DNA of 64,000 nucleotides, from NCBI RefSeq assembly GCF_030849505.1, contig NZ_JAUJFI010000001.1, positions 101,900 to 165,899 of the forward strand, read 5' to 3'. This document shows positions 35,779 through 45,411 of this stretch, one piece after another (within the stretch, counting starts at the first letter, position 1; the number at the start of each line of letters is the position of its first letter). This stretch comes from Azospirillum isscasi. Its GTDB lineage: Bacteria > Pseudomonadota > Alphaproteobacteria > Azospirillales > Azospirillaceae. The position numbers and the translations under genes were made by a program. The notes beneath the pieces are model-generated. The model was not told where the DNA came from. It searched no databases and saw nothing but the letters and a program-made list of their open reading frames with translations.

Positions 35779-37431
35779 ATGGCCATCCGCACCGACGTCG
35801 TCCGCATCTACCGTCAGGTCCACACCTGGACCGGCATCCTGACCGGGCTGATCCTGTTCGTCTGCTTCTATGCCGGCGCCCTGACCATGTTCAAGGAACC
35901 GCTGGAGCGCTGGATCACGCCGCCGGTGGAGGTGACCCCGGCGACGCTCGACCGGGCGGAGGAGCTGGTCGCCGCGACGCGCGCCCTGCGCCCGGAGGTG
36001 CGGGACTTCACCCTGGCGGTGGAACCGGCGCTCGCCGGGGAGGCGCCGCTGCGCCTGACCTGGACGGAGGAGCGCTTCGACCCCGCCCCCTGGGCCGCCA
36101 CCCTGGCGCCGGACGGAAACGTGGCGGTGGAGCAGCTCAACCCGTCCGGGATCGGGCTGCTGGTGGACTTCCTGCACCGCACCGTGGGCATTCCGGGCGA
36201 TCTCGACATCGGCACCACGGTGACGGGGGTCGCCAGCGCGCTCTATGTGGTGGCGCTGGTGTCGGGCGTGATCATCCTGCTGCCGTCGCTGGTCAAGGAC
36301 TTCCTGATCCTGCGCGTCACCAGGAACATCAAGCGCCTGTGGCTGGACGCCCACAACGTGCTGGGGTTGATCAGCCTGCCCTTCCACATCGTCATCGCCC
36401 TGACGGCGGTGGTGTTCGGGCTGCACGACCACATCTACGACACGCTGGACCGGGTGGTCTACGGCGGGCAGATGCGGCAGGTGGCGGCGGCCAGCAGCCC
36501 CTTCCGCACCGTGTCGAAGGACATGGGGCCGGCGGTCATGCTGCCGCCGAAGGAGTTCCTGGCGCGCGCCCACACGCTCGCCCCCGGCTTCCACCCGATC
36601 AGCCTGGAGTATCACGACGCCGGCACCGGGGCCGCCACCGTGCGCGTCTGGGGCCACGACCCGCGCTATCTGGTGCGGCGGGAGGGCTTCGTGCTGATGG
36701 GCGCGGTGGATGGCCGGATCATCGACACCCAGTACATGCCGGGCCACCAGAACGGATGGTCGGCCACCGTCTCCGCCATCTTCGCGCTGCATTTCGGCAC
36801 CTTCGGCGGCGGCATCGTGCGCTGGTCCTACTTCCTGCTCGGGCTGGCCGGGGCGGCGCTGTTCTACACCGGCAACCTGCTGTGGATCGAGTCGCGCCGC
36901 CGCACGGAGCGGCAGGCGAAGGGACAGCGGTCCGGCGGTCCGGTCGAGCAGAGCCGCTCCACCCGCCTGCTCGCCGCCGGAACGGTCGGGGTCTGCCTGG
37001 GCTGCGTCGGCGCCCTGTCGCTGACCATCGCGTCCGGAAAATGGCTGAACGGGCTGGTCGACGACCTGCACGCTTGGCATTGGGGAATCTACTATGCCGC
37101 CTTCCTGGGGGCCTGCGCCTGGGCCTTCCTGCGCGGGGCGCCCCGTGCGGGGGTGGAGCTTCTGTGGGCCTGTGTGGCGGCCACCGCCGCCATCCCGGCG
37201 ACCTCGCTGCTCGGCCTTGTTCTGCCGGGGCCGTGGGTGTCGGACGGGCTGATCGGCGTCGATCTGGTGGCGCTGGCCGGCGCGCTGGCCTTCGCGGCCA
37301 TGGCCCGCAGCGCGGAGCGGCGCGCCCGCAGCGGCCCGCGGGACAGCGTCTGGTCCGCCCCGCAGAGCGGTGCCGAGGCCGGTCCGGAGCCACGCCTGCA
37401 CGCCCCGCCGCTGGCCAACCCGGCGGAATGA
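35779..37431 (+). CDS. PepSY-associated membrane protein, probable ferrisiderophore reductase
   Basis: 550 residues. N-terminal membrane segment with YRQVHTWTGILTGLILFVCFYAGALTMF, a periplasmic PepSY-like region, paired membrane helices with His residues suited to heme ligation (DFLHRTVGIPG, LWLDAHNVLGLISLPFHIVIALTAVVFGLHDHIYD, ALHFGTFGGGIVRWSYF) and four further C-terminal segments (LHAWHWGIYYAAFL). FoxB-type proteins of this family reduce iron in siderophores at the inner membrane. It is the last gene of a Fur-box-preceded operon just upstream of the receptor gene. Confidence 0.82.
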   Translation: MAIRTDVVRIYRQVHTWTGILTGLILFVCFYAGALTMFKEPLERWITPPVEVTPATLDRAEELVAATRALRPEVRDFTLAVEPALAGEAPLRLTWTEERFDPAPWAATLAPDGNVAVEQLNPSGIGLLVDFLHRTVGIPGDLDIGTTVTGVASALYVVALVSGVIILLPSLVKDFLILRVTRNIKRLWLDAHNVLGLISLPFHIVIALTAVVFGLHDHIYDTLDRVVYGGQMRQVAAASSPFRTVSKDMGPAVMLPPKEFLARAHTLAPGFHPISLEYHDAGTGAATVRVWGHDPRYLVRREGFVLMGAVDGRIIDTQYMPGHQNGWSATVSAIFALHFGTFGGGIVRWSYFLLGLAGAALFYTGNLLWIESRRRTERQAKGQRSGGPVEQSRSTRLLAAGTVGVCLGCVGALSLTIASGKWLNGLVDDLHAWHWGIYYAAFLGACAWAFLRGAPRAGVELLWACVAATAAIPATSLLGLVLPGPWVSDGLIGVDLVALAGALAFAAMARSAERRARSGPRDSVWSAPQSGAEAGPEPRLHAPPLANPAE

Positions 37432-37463
37432 CCCGGCTCATCTGAAAAGCAACTTATCCGAGT

Positions 37464-37491
37464 CATATCCCTTGCAGCGAAAAGGGATATG
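37464..37491. promoter_or_regulatory. 10-bp perfect inverted repeat before the receptor gene
   Basis: CATATCCCTT (37464-37473) and AAGGGATATG (37482-37491) with an 8-base loop lie between the PepSY stop and the Fur-like site. There is no T-tract, so a second regulator's operator is as likely as a terminator. Confidence 0.5.
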
Positions 37492-37515
37492 CACTAACAA
37501 TCGAAAGCGGTATTT

Positions 37516-37534
37516 GCGAATGAGTCGCATTTGC
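37516..37534. promoter_or_regulatory. Fur-box-like site 2
   Basis: GCGAATGAGTCGCATTTGC matches the Fur consensus at about 11 of 19 positions and keeps the GCGAATGAG half-site seen before entC. It is 33 bases upstream of the TonB-dependent receptor start. Confidence 0.55.
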
Positions 37535-37567
37535 ATTTCCGGCATTGTGTAATCAGGGGATACGGAC

Positions 37568-39580
37568 ATGACCAAACGCACATCGGGGGCGTGTGCAAAG
37601 AAGGGGGCGGCAGCGGGCCGTCCGGTTGCTGCGGTGAAGACCACGGCCGTGGTGGGTGCGGCGCTGGTGGCCGCGCTGGCGGGGGGAACGCCGGCGCTGG
37701 CCCAGGAGACCGCCCAGGCGCCTGCCCAGACGAACGTCGCGCCGGTCCAGACGCTGGGGCCGGTGACGGTCACCGCGACCGGCACGTCGGAAAGCACGCT
37801 GACCGCCCCCGCCTTCACCACCGTCATCACGTCGGAGGATCTGAGGAGGGAGGGCGTCTCCACGACCGGCTTGCCGGAGGTCCTGAACCGCACGGTCGGC
37901 GTCAACGACAGCACCGACGCCACGGGCCGCGACGAGGTGGTGATCCGCGGCATGGGCGCCAACTATTCGCTGGTGCTGGTGAACGGGCGCCGGGTGTCGA
38001 CCTCCGACGCGCTGTGGCGCGGCGGCGACTTCGACTACCACTCGATCCCGATGTCCGCCATCGAGCGGGTGGAGGTCGTGCGCGGCCCGATGTCGGCGCT
38101 CTACGGCTCCGACGCCATCGGCGGCGTGGTCAACATCATCACCAAGAAGCCGACCGACGCATGGTCCGGCGAGATCAACGGCGACTACCGCCTCGTCCAG
38201 CCGGGCCGCGGCGGCACCCAGTACCGCACCGGCCTGTACGCCGCCGGCCCGGTCACCGACAAGGTTTCGGCCACCGTCGCCGCCGAGTATTTCCATCGCC
38301 AACCCTGGTACACCAACTCCCGCTACAACGGGCGGGTGCCGGCGCTGGAGAAGAAGGATCTGGCGAACTTCCTGTCCACGGTGGCCTGGGACGTCACCGA
38401 GAACCAGACGCTGGAGGCCAATTACGGCCTGAACCGCGACTACCGCCCGCGCGGCGTCTACGACCGCTGGTTCTCCTACCAGGAGCAGGAGATCGTCCGC
38501 AACACCATCGGCGCGGCCCACCGCGGCAACTGGAGCTGGGGCGACACGCTGCTGGAGGCCAATTATGAAGATGGCCGGATCGACGACTTCAACACCTCCT
38601 TCAACGCTCCGCAGCAGCGGCATTTGAAGGAAAAGAACCTCTTCCTGCATGGCCGCAGCAACTTCCAGCTCGGCTTCAACCGCCTGACCGCGGGTGCGGA
38701 ATACCGCAAGCAGACGGTGGAGGACCCCAACACCTTCCTGCGGTCCGGAAAGTCGGAGATCGGGCAGAAGGCCGTCTATCTCCAGGACCAGATCGGCCTG
38801 ACCGACGCGCTGACGCTGACGCTCGGCACCCGCTACGACCACCACGAGATCTTCGGCGGCAACTTCACCAGCCGCGCCAACGTCGTCTACGCGCTGACCG
38901 ACACGCTGTCGCTGAAAGCCGGCGTCAGCCAGGGCTACAAGGCGCCGGACGCCTACCAGCTCAGCCGCGAATACCGCATCGTGAGCTGCGGCGGACGCTG
39001 CTTCCTGTCGGGCAACCCGGATCTCGAACCCGAGACCAGCACCAACTACGAAATCGGCGTGGAAACCCGCCATGACCGTTGGGACGGCAGCGTCGTGCTG
39101 TTCCACAACAAGGTCAAGGACATGATCCAGGCGGTCTACGACCCGGTGGCCGTGGCCCGCAATTGGCGCAACATCAACAATGTGGACATCTCGGGCGTCG
39201 AGGTGACGGGCTCCGTCAGCCTGACCCCCAAGCTGCTGCTGTCGGGCAATTACGCCTACCTCTACACCGAGCAGACCAGCGGTGCCGAGCTGGAGAACCG
39301 TCCGCGCCACAAGATCAACGCCTCGCTGACCTGGCAGGCGCTGGACAACCTCAGCACCACGGTGTCCACGACCTACACCGGCCCGCAGCTTGAGGGCGTT
39401 TCCAAGATGCCCGGCTACACGCTGCTGAACTGGGGCCTGAGCGCCGACGTCACCGACGCGCTGACCGTCGGGACCGGCGTGAAGAACATCACCAACGTGA
39501 TTCTGAGCGAGAAGAACACCGGCTTCCAGTCGGTGGAGGTGGGACGCAACTACTACGTCTCCGCCAACTACCGCTTCTGA
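37568..39580 (+). CDS. TonB-dependent catecholate siderophore receptor
   Basis: 670 residues. Signal peptide ending near PALAQ; plug domain about 65-185 (FTTVITSEDLRREGV, VVIRGMGANYSLVLVNGRRVS, IERVEVVRGPMSALYGSDAIGGVVNIITKK); then a 22-strand-type barrel ending YYVSANYRF with the terminal Phe of outer-membrane proteins. The plug and barrel resemble FepA/CirA/IrgA. The adjacent DHB biosynthesis genes make the cognate ferric catecholate the likely ligand. A Fur-like site precedes it and a strong terminator follows. Confidence 0.9.
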   Translation: MTKRTSGACAKKGAAAGRPVAAVKTTAVVGAALVAALAGGTPALAQETAQAPAQTNVAPVQTLGPVTVTATGTSESTLTAPAFTTVITSEDLRREGVSTTGLPEVLNRTVGVNDSTDATGRDEVVIRGMGANYSLVLVNGRRVSTSDALWRGGDFDYHSIPMSAIERVEVVRGPMSALYGSDAIGGVVNIITKKPTDAWSGEINGDYRLVQPGRGGTQYRTGLYAAGPVTDKVSATVAAEYFHRQPWYTNSRYNGRVPALEKKDLANFLSTVAWDVTENQTLEANYGLNRDYRPRGVYDRWFSYQEQEIVRNTIGAAHRGNWSWGDTLLEANYEDGRIDDFNTSFNAPQQRHLKEKNLFLHGRSNFQLGFNRLTAGAEYRKQTVEDPNTFLRSGKSEIGQKAVYLQDQIGLTDALTLTLGTRYDHHEIFGGNFTSRANVVYALTDTLSLKAGVSQGYKAPDAYQLSREYRIVSCGGRCFLSGNPDLEPETSTNYEIGVETRHDRWDGSVVLFHNKVKDMIQAVYDPVAVARNWRNINNVDISGVEVTGSVSLTPKLLLSGNYAYLYTEQTSGAELENRPRHKINASLTWQALDNLSTTVSTTYTGPQLEGVSKMPGYTLLNWGLSADVTDALTVGTGVKNITNVILSEKNTGFQSVEVGRNYYVSANYRF

Positions 39581-39589
39581 TCCGCTGCC

Positions 39590-39629
39590 GCCCGCCTCCG
39601 GTTCCATCGGGGGCGGGCATGTTTTTTTC
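39590..39629 (+). terminator. Rho-independent terminator after the receptor gene
   Basis: An 11-bp GC-rich stem (one T-G pair) spans 39590-39618 with a 7-base loop and is followed by ATGTTTTTTT. It ends receptor transcription before the exporter gene. Confidence 0.85.
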
Positions 39630-39695
39630 AAAGCCGCCCCCGGTCCTGCCGCCGCGGGTGCCGGTGCCGGGAAGGCCCGCCCAGGAAGGCCAGCC

Positions 39696-40958
39696 ATGAC
39701 CCTGTCGAACCTTTTCGTCGATGTCAGCCTTCTGAAGACCAACCCCGATTTCCGCCGCGTGCTGATCGCCCGGACCATCTCGCTGATGGCGCTCGGCCTG
39801 CTGGCGGTGGCGGTGCCGGTCCAGGTCTACGGCCTTACCGGGTCCAGCCTTCAGGTCGGGATGGCCGCCGCCTGCGACGGTGTCGGCATGTTCCTCGGCC
39901 TGCTTCTGGGCGGCGTGCTGGCCGACCGGATGGACCGCCGCCGGCTGATCCTGTTCGCGCGCAGCGTCTGCGGCCTGGGCTTCCTCGGGCTGGCGGCCAA
40001 CGCGGCGCTGCCCTCTCCATCCCTTTTGGCGATTTACGGCCTGTCCTTCTGGGACGGCTTCTTCGGGGCGATCGGCGTCAACGCGCTGATGGCGGCGATG
40101 CCCCATCTGGTCGGGCGCGCCAATCTGGTGCAGGCCCGCGCGCTGGGCATGCTGTCCATGCGCATCGCCACCATCCTGTCGCCGGCGCTGGGCGGCCTGC
40201 TGATCGCGGGCATGGGGGTCGGCTGGGTCTATCTTCTCACCGCGCTCGGCACCGGGCTGACCGTCCTGACGCTGCTCGGCCTGCCGCGGATGATGCCGGA
40301 GGGGGACGCCGGGGAGAATCCGCTGCGCGCCATGGCGCAAGCCCTTGCCTTCCTGGCCGGCCACAAAGTGATTTTGAGCGTGGTCGCTCTCGGCTGCCTG
40401 ACCACCGTCGCCACCTCCATCCGCATCCTCTTCCCGGCGCTGGTCGAGGAGGTGTTTGGCGGCGGCGCCTTCAAGACCGGACTGATGTACAGCGCCGTCC
40501 CCGTTGGGGCCACGCTGGGTGCGGCGCTCAGCGGCTGGGCCGCGCGGGTGGAGCGTCCGGGGCTGGCGATGGGCGGCGCCTGCATGGGCGCCTTCGCCTG
40601 CATCGCCGTGATCGGCGCCGCCGGCAGCCTCCCCGGTGGATTCCATGTGGCGCTGCCCGTGCTGGTGCTGTTCGGCTACGCCACGTCCATCGCCTCGCTT
40701 CTGGAATACAGCATGGTCCAGGGCCACACGCCCGACCATCTGCTGGGCCGCGTCAACAGCCTGTGGACCGCCCAGGACGTGTTCGGCGACAGCGCCGGAA
40801 CCATCGGCCTGGGCCTGCTGGCCAACCTGCTGACCCCCGCGGCGGGAATCCTGACGCTCGGCCTGGGCGCACTGGCGCTCGCCGCCGCCGTGACCGCCGC
40901 CGCCACCACGATGCGCCGGGCGCCGATGAGCGATCCCGCCCTGGAGGGAACCGGATGA
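39696..40958 (+). CDS. entS: EntS-type MFS siderophore exporter
   Basis: 420 residues, 12 membrane segments. It resembles E. coli EntS along its length: NLFVDVSLLKTNPDFRRVLIARTISLMALGLLAVAVPVQ, GGVLADRMDRRRLILFARSVCGLGFLGL, AIYGLSFWDGFFGAIGVNALMAA, HTPDHLLGRVNSLWTAQDVFGD. EntS exports enterobactin from the cytoplasm; here it would export the local catecholate. Its stop overlaps the RND adaptor start by 4 bases (ATGA), so the MFS and RND genes are translationally coupled. Confidence 0.92.
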   Translation: MTLSNLFVDVSLLKTNPDFRRVLIARTISLMALGLLAVAVPVQVYGLTGSSLQVGMAAACDGVGMFLGLLLGGVLADRMDRRRLILFARSVCGLGFLGLAANAALPSPSLLAIYGLSFWDGFFGAIGVNALMAAMPHLVGRANLVQARALGMLSMRIATILSPALGGLLIAGMGVGWVYLLTALGTGLTVLTLLGLPRMMPEGDAGENPLRAMAQALAFLAGHKVILSVVALGCLTTVATSIRILFPALVEEVFGGGAFKTGLMYSAVPVGATLGAALSGWAARVERPGLAMGGACMGAFACIAVIGAAGSLPGGFHVALPVLVLFGYATSIASLLEYSMVQGHTPDHLLGRVNSLWTAQDVFGDSAGTIGLGLLANLLTPAAGILTLGLGALALAAAVTAAATTMRRAPMSDPALEGTG

Positions 40959-42040
40959 TGATGCACGCCATGCCGATCCTGCTGTCCGCCGCCCTGCTCG
41001 CCGCCGCCTTTCCCGCCGCCGCCCAGACGCGGGTGAAGGTGACGGCGGTGGTCGCCGCCCCCGTCCGGCAGGCGCTGCACCTGCCCGGCACGCTGGTGTC
41101 GCCGCGGAGCAGCGCCCTGTCCGCGCAGGTCGAGGGCCGGGTGGACAGCCTGCTGGCCGAGGCCGGCGACCGGGTGGAGGAGGGGCAGCTCCTGCTGCGG
41201 CTGGACGACGCCGTCGCCCGGCTGGAGCTGGAGCGCCTGGAGCATGCGCTGGCCGAAGCGGAGCATCTGCACCGCGACGCCCAGCGGCTGGCCCGCGAGG
41301 CGGAGGCTCTGGCCGGCGTGCAGAGCGTCTCGCAATCCCGCTACCGCACGCAACTCGCCCAGGCCGCCATCGAGGAGGCCAAGGTGCGCCAGCTCCGCGC
41401 CTCCGTCGCCATCCAGCGGGAGCAGGTGGCCCGCCACGGGCTGACCGCCCCCTTCGCCGGGGTGGTGACCGAGCGGCGGACCGAGCGCGGGCAGTGGGTT
41501 GGCTCCGGCGGTTCGGTGCTTCAGCTCACCGCCACCGACCCGCTGCGCGTGGTGGTCGACGTGCCGGAGCGCCAGCACGGGCGCGTCAAAGCCGGAACCC
41601 GCGTCACCGTCTTGGCCGCCGGCGCGGAGGACGGGGCCGGGATCGACGCCGCGGTCGAGCGGGTGGTGCCCGCCGCCGATCCGGTCAGCCGCAGCTTCCG
41701 CGTCCACATCGCGCTTCCCAACCCGGACGGGCGGCTGATGCCCGGCATGTCGGCGCGTGTGAGCGTCGCGCTCGGCCCGGCGCCGGGCACGGCGGAGATC
41801 GCGCTGCAGGTCCCGGCGGACGCGGTGCAGCGCCATCCCGACGGCAGCGCACGCGTCTGGGTGGTCCAGCGCGGCGGCGACGGGGCCGTGGCCCGCCCGG
41901 TGGCGGTGCGCACGGGGCGCCATTCCGGCGACCGCGTGGAGATCCTCAGCCACGAGCTTCGCCCCGACGATCTGGTGGTCGTCCAGGGCAACGAGGGTCT
42001 GCGCCCCGACCAGCCGGTCGTCCCGGACATGGTGGGGTGA
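40955..42040 (+). CDS. RND efflux periplasmic adaptor (membrane fusion protein)
   Basis: 361 residues with a Sec signal ending at AAAQT. HlyD/AcrA-type order: first lipoyl/barrel-sandwich half (SAQVEGRVDSLLAEAGDRVEEGQLLLRLDD), a coiled-coil hairpin (about 95-155), the second half (GLTAPFAGVVTERRTERGQWVGSGGSVLQL), then the beta-barrel and membrane-proximal domains. It links the RND pump downstream to an outer-membrane channel, which is not encoded here. GGAGGG precedes the ATG at 40955. The setting suggests a role in siderophore export. Confidence 0.9.
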   Translation: MMMHAMPILLSAALLAAAFPAAAQTRVKVTAVVAAPVRQALHLPGTLVSPRSSALSAQVEGRVDSLLAEAGDRVEEGQLLLRLDDAVARLELERLEHALAEAEHLHRDAQRLAREAEALAGVQSVSQSRYRTQLAQAAIEEAKVRQLRASVAIQREQVARHGLTAPFAGVVTERRTERGQWVGSGGSVLQLTATDPLRVVVDVPERQHGRVKAGTRVTVLAAGAEDGAGIDAAVERVVPAADPVSRSFRVHIALPNPDGRLMPGMSARVSVALGPAPGTAEIALQVPADAVQRHPDGSARVWVVQRGGDGAVARPVAVRTGRHSGDRVEILSHELRPDDLVVVQGNEGLRPDQPVVPDMVG

Positions 42041-42051
42041 GGGGATTTTCC

Positions 42052-42229
42052 TTAAAGCGAACGTCCGTTCGCTTCAGACTCGTATCGCCTCATTCGCCGG
42101 CTCTCAGCGGATGCCAATGGCATCCGCCTGCCGCCAGCGGGAACTGTGTTCCCGCGAAAGGCGGGCTTCGGCCGCATGGGCGGCCGGGACCGCCGTCGCG
42201 GTCCAAAGCGGATCGCAATCCGCTTTAAG
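42052..42229. repeat. 178-bp hairpin-rich repeat, left copy
   Basis: It contains at least five internal palindromes (around 42055-42074, 42107-42127, 42137-42155, 42187-42203 and 42206-42225). An inverted copy at 45407-45584 differs at only about 3 positions. It sits between the RND adaptor and permease genes and has no coding role. Confidence 0.88.
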
Positions 42230-42255
42230 GGCTCGAACCTTTCACCGGAGTCGCC

Positions 42256-45200
42256 ATGACCCGCCTGATCCTGCGCAACCCGCTGGCCGCCCTGGTGACG
42301 GTCCTGATCCTGTGCCTGCTGGGCGCGGTGTCGGTCTTCCGCATTCCCGTGCAGATGATCCCCGACATCAGCCCGCGCCGGATCATGGTGGAGACCAACT
42401 GGCCCGGCGCCACGCCGCAGGACGTCGAGCAGGAAATCCTGATCGAGCAGGAAAAACACCTGCGCGCCATCCCCGGCCTCGTCCGCCTGTCCTCGAGCGC
42501 CGAGTTCGGCGGCGGTCAGGTGGAGCTGGAGTTCCCCTCCGGCGCTTCCATCGACGAGGCGCTGATCCACATCGACAACGCACTGTCGCAGGTCGCCGAC
42601 TATCCGGAGACGGTGGACCGCCCGCGCATCGTCGCCGAATCCGCGACGGCGGAGCCCTTCCTGTTCTACGGCGTGGAGCGGCGGGACGGAGCCACCGACG
42701 CGGCGTCCATCCAGCGCGAGACCAACTGGATCGAGAGCGTCCTGCGCCCCCGGCTGGAGCGGGTGGCCGGCGTGGCGAAGGCCGAGGTGATCGGCGGCGC
42801 CGGGCAGGAGATCCACATCCTGCTCGACCCGCTGAAGCTGTCCGCCCGCAACCTGAATGTGGGGACGGTGCGCGACGCCGTCCGGGCGCGCAACCGCGAC
42901 GTTTCCGGCGGCGACCGCGATTTCGGCAAGCGCCGCTATTTCCTGCGCACCATCGGGCGCTTCGCCGACCTGGAGGATCTGGCGGACCTGATCGTCGCGC
43001 GGGAGAACGGCACGGCGATCCGCCTGCGCGACGTCGGTTCGGTGACCATGGCGACCCAGGAGGCGCGCAGCGTCGCCTTCGCCGACGGGCGCCCCACCCT
43101 GCTCGTCACCATCGGCAAGCGGGCCGGCGCCAACGTCATCGCCGTCAAGGACGCGGTGACCGAAGCGGTGGAGGAGCTGAACCGCCACGCCCTGAAGGAG
43201 CGCGGGCTGTCCATGCGGCTGCTGTCGGAGGACGTGCGCTACATGGAGCGGTCCATCGACAACGTGCTGAACAACCTGATCGCCGGCAGCGTCCTGGCCG
43301 CGGTGGTGCTGCTGCTGTTCCTGCGCTCCATCCCGGCCACCGCGGCGGCGGCGGCCAGCATGCCGGTCTGCACGCTGGCGACCCTGCTGGTGCTGGCAGC
43401 CAGCGGGCGCAGCATCAACGTGATCTCGCTGTCCGGCGTCGCCTTCGCCATCGGCATGACGCTGGACAACAGCGTGGTCGCGCTGGACAGCATCGCCCGC
43501 CATCTGCGCATGGGCAAACCGCGCGCCGCCGCGACCGAGGACGGCATCGCCGAGGTGTGGCCGGCGATCCTGTCCTCCACCCTCACCACCGTCCTGGTCT
43601 TCCTGCCGGTGCTGTTCATCACCGCGGAGGCGGGGCAGCTCTATTCCGACATCGCCATCGCCATCACCGGCGCCGTCGTCATGTCGATGTTCGCCGCCCT
43701 GGTCCTGGTCCCCGTCGTCGCCGGGCGCTGGTCGGTGATGCCCGCCAGCGCTGCGCACGGGCCGGAGACGGAGGGCGCGCTGGGTGCGGCGGTGCGCTGG
43801 ATGCTGCGCAGCGCCCGGCGGGAGCTGGCGATCCTCGCCGCCTCCGCCGCGGCCATGGTGGCCGTGCTGTTGCACATGGTGCCGCCCGCCGAATATCTGC
43901 CGGAGGGCGAGGAGGCGACCGTCTTCAGCTTCATGGCCGCCCCGCCCGGCTACACCATGGACGCGATGCTGGAGGTCTGGCGGCAGATCGACCCGCTGCT
44001 GAGCCGTCAGGTGGGCGCCGCGGACACCGATGCGCAGACCGGCATTCCGCCGCTGCGCGTCAACCTGAGCTTCATCCGGCCCGGCTTCATCCGCTTCGTG
44101 ACGGAGCCGCTGAACCCCGCCGACACCGACGCGATGATCGCCAACGTCACCAAACGGATGCGGGCCATCCCCGGCATGCGGGGCTTCGCCGCGCGCGGGT
44201 CGATCTTCTCCGGCAACAGCGGCGGCGCCCGCGCCATCCGGCTGGAGCTGAGCGGCGGCGACCTGACCTCGCTCTACGCCACGGCGCTGGCGGTGCTCGA
44301 CCGCGCGGGCGACCTGTTCCCGGACGGGCAGGTGAACAGCGACCCCTCCCCGCCCACGCTGGCCATGTCGCAGCCCTTCCTGGAACTGCATCCCGATTGG
44401 GAGCGCGCGGGCGAGATGGGCATCGGGCTGGCCGAGCTGGGCTACACGCTGCGCGCCTATTCGGACGGGGCCTTCGCCGACGAGTATCTGCTGAACGACG
44501 AGAAGCTGGACATCTATCTGCGGGTGGCCGGGGGCTTGGGCCGCGACCGCCAGAGCTTCGCGGATCTGGTGCTCCACACGGGCCGCGGCGCGCCGGTGCC
44601 GCTGTCCAGCCTTGCCGAGCTGAGGGAAACCGTGGGGTCTTCCAGCATTGCGCGGATCGACGGGTTCCGGACGGTCACCCTGACCATCATCCCGCCGCGG
44701 TCGATGGCGCTGGAAACCGGAATCGCAGCGGTGCGGACCGATCTGGTGGAAAAGCTGCGCGCCGAGGGCGTGATTCCCGATGGGACGAGCACCCGCATCA
44801 CCGGGGCCGGCGGGGCGCTGGACGAGCTGCGCTCCGCCCTGACCGGCGAGTTCCTGCTAGCGCTCGCCATCACCTATCTGGTGCTGGTCGCCGTCTTCTC
44901 GCACTGGGGCTATCCGCTGATCATCATGGCGGTGGTGCCCACGGGGATCGGCGGCGGGCTGGTCGGCCTGTGGCTCTACAACATGGCCGCCGGCCTGCCG
45001 TGGGGCTTCGGCCCGCCGCAGCCCTTCGACGTGCTGACCATGATGGGCTTCCTGGTGCTGGTCGGGACGGTGGTGAACAACCCCATCCTGATCGTGGAGC
45101 AGGCCGCGGCGAACCGCCGGACGCGCGGCATGTCCGGGACCGACGCCATCGCCGACGCCTTGCAAAGCCGCCTGCGCCCCATCCTGATCACCACGGTGAC

Positions 45201-45411
45201 GACCGTCGCCGGCCTGATCCCGATGGTCGCGGTGCCCAGCGCCGGGACCGAGCTGTACCGCGGGTTGGGGCTGGTCGTGCTGTGCGGCCTGCTGATCTCC
45301 AGCCTGGTGACGGTCACCGTCCTGCCCGTGGTGCTGTCGCTGGTTTTCCGCCTGTCAGACCGGTTGGGCGCGCTGGCGCGGGGCCGGCAGGCGGGGGAAG
45401 CGGGAGCTTGA
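42256..45411 (+). CDS. RND efflux permease (AcrB superfamily)
   Basis: 1051 residues, normal for RND pumps. N-terminal membrane helix then the porter region (FRIPVQMIPDISPRRIMVETNWPGATPQDVEQEI), a central 5-helix bundle with the proton-relay region (GVAFAIGMTLDNSVVALDSI), a second periplasmic loop, and a C-terminal bundle (TMMGFLVLVGTVVNNPILIVEQ, GTELYRGLGLVVLCGLLISSLVTVTVLPVVLSL). It pairs with the adaptor upstream. Inverted 178-bp repeats bracket the gene, and the right copy starts 5 bases before its stop codon, so its 3' end is part of the repeat. Confidence 0.9.
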   Translation: MTRLILRNPLAALVTVLILCLLGAVSVFRIPVQMIPDISPRRIMVETNWPGATPQDVEQEILIEQEKHLRAIPGLVRLSSSAEFGGGQVELEFPSGASIDEALIHIDNALSQVADYPETVDRPRIVAESATAEPFLFYGVERRDGATDAASIQRETNWIESVLRPRLERVAGVAKAEVIGGAGQEIHILLDPLKLSARNLNVGTVRDAVRARNRDVSGGDRDFGKRRYFLRTIGRFADLEDLADLIVARENGTAIRLRDVGSVTMATQEARSVAFADGRPTLLVTIGKRAGANVIAVKDAVTEAVEELNRHALKERGLSMRLLSEDVRYMERSIDNVLNNLIAGSVLAAVVLLLFLRSIPATAAAAASMPVCTLATLLVLAASGRSINVISLSGVAFAIGMTLDNSVVALDSIARHLRMGKPRAAATEDGIAEVWPAILSSTLTTVLVFLPVLFITAEAGQLYSDIAIAITGAVVMSMFAALVLVPVVAGRWSVMPASAAHGPETEGALGAAVRWMLRSARRELAILAASAAAMVAVLLHMVPPAEYLPEGEEATVFSFMAAPPGYTMDAMLEVWRQIDPLLSRQVGAADTDAQTGIPPLRVNLSFIRPGFIRFVTEPLNPADTDAMIANVTKRMRAIPGMRGFAARGSIFSGNSGGARAIRLELSGGDLTSLYATALAVLDRAGDLFPDGQVNSDPSPPTLAMSQPFLELHPDWERAGEMGIGLAELGYTLRAYSDGAFADEYLLNDEKLDIYLRVAGGLGRDRQSFADLVLHTGRGAPVPLSSLAELRETVGSSSIARIDGFRTVTLTIIPPRSMALETGIAAVRTDLVEKLRAEGVIPDGTSTRITGAGGALDELRSALTGEFLLALAITYLVLVAVFSHWGYPLIIMAVVPTGIGGGLVGLWLYNMAAGLPWGFGPPQPFDVLTMMGFLVLVGTVVNNPILIVEQAAANRRTRGMSGTDAIADALQSRLRPILITTVTTVAGLIPMVAVPSAGTELYRGLGLVVLCGLLISSLVTVTVLPVVLSLVFRLSDRLGALARGRQAGEAGA

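Noticed and set aside
35063..35842. Frame starting at an ATG with a good ribosome site right after the first Fur-like box
   Set aside because: After the first residues it runs antiphase through two membrane-protein genes with Arg/Gly-rich shadow composition; at most the first codons could be a leader.
42052..42229. Hairpin-rich repeat considered as an insertion sequence end or an RNA gene
   Set aside because: No transposase or conserved RNA fold is visible; the structure is a string of separate perfect palindromes, so only a repeat is supported.
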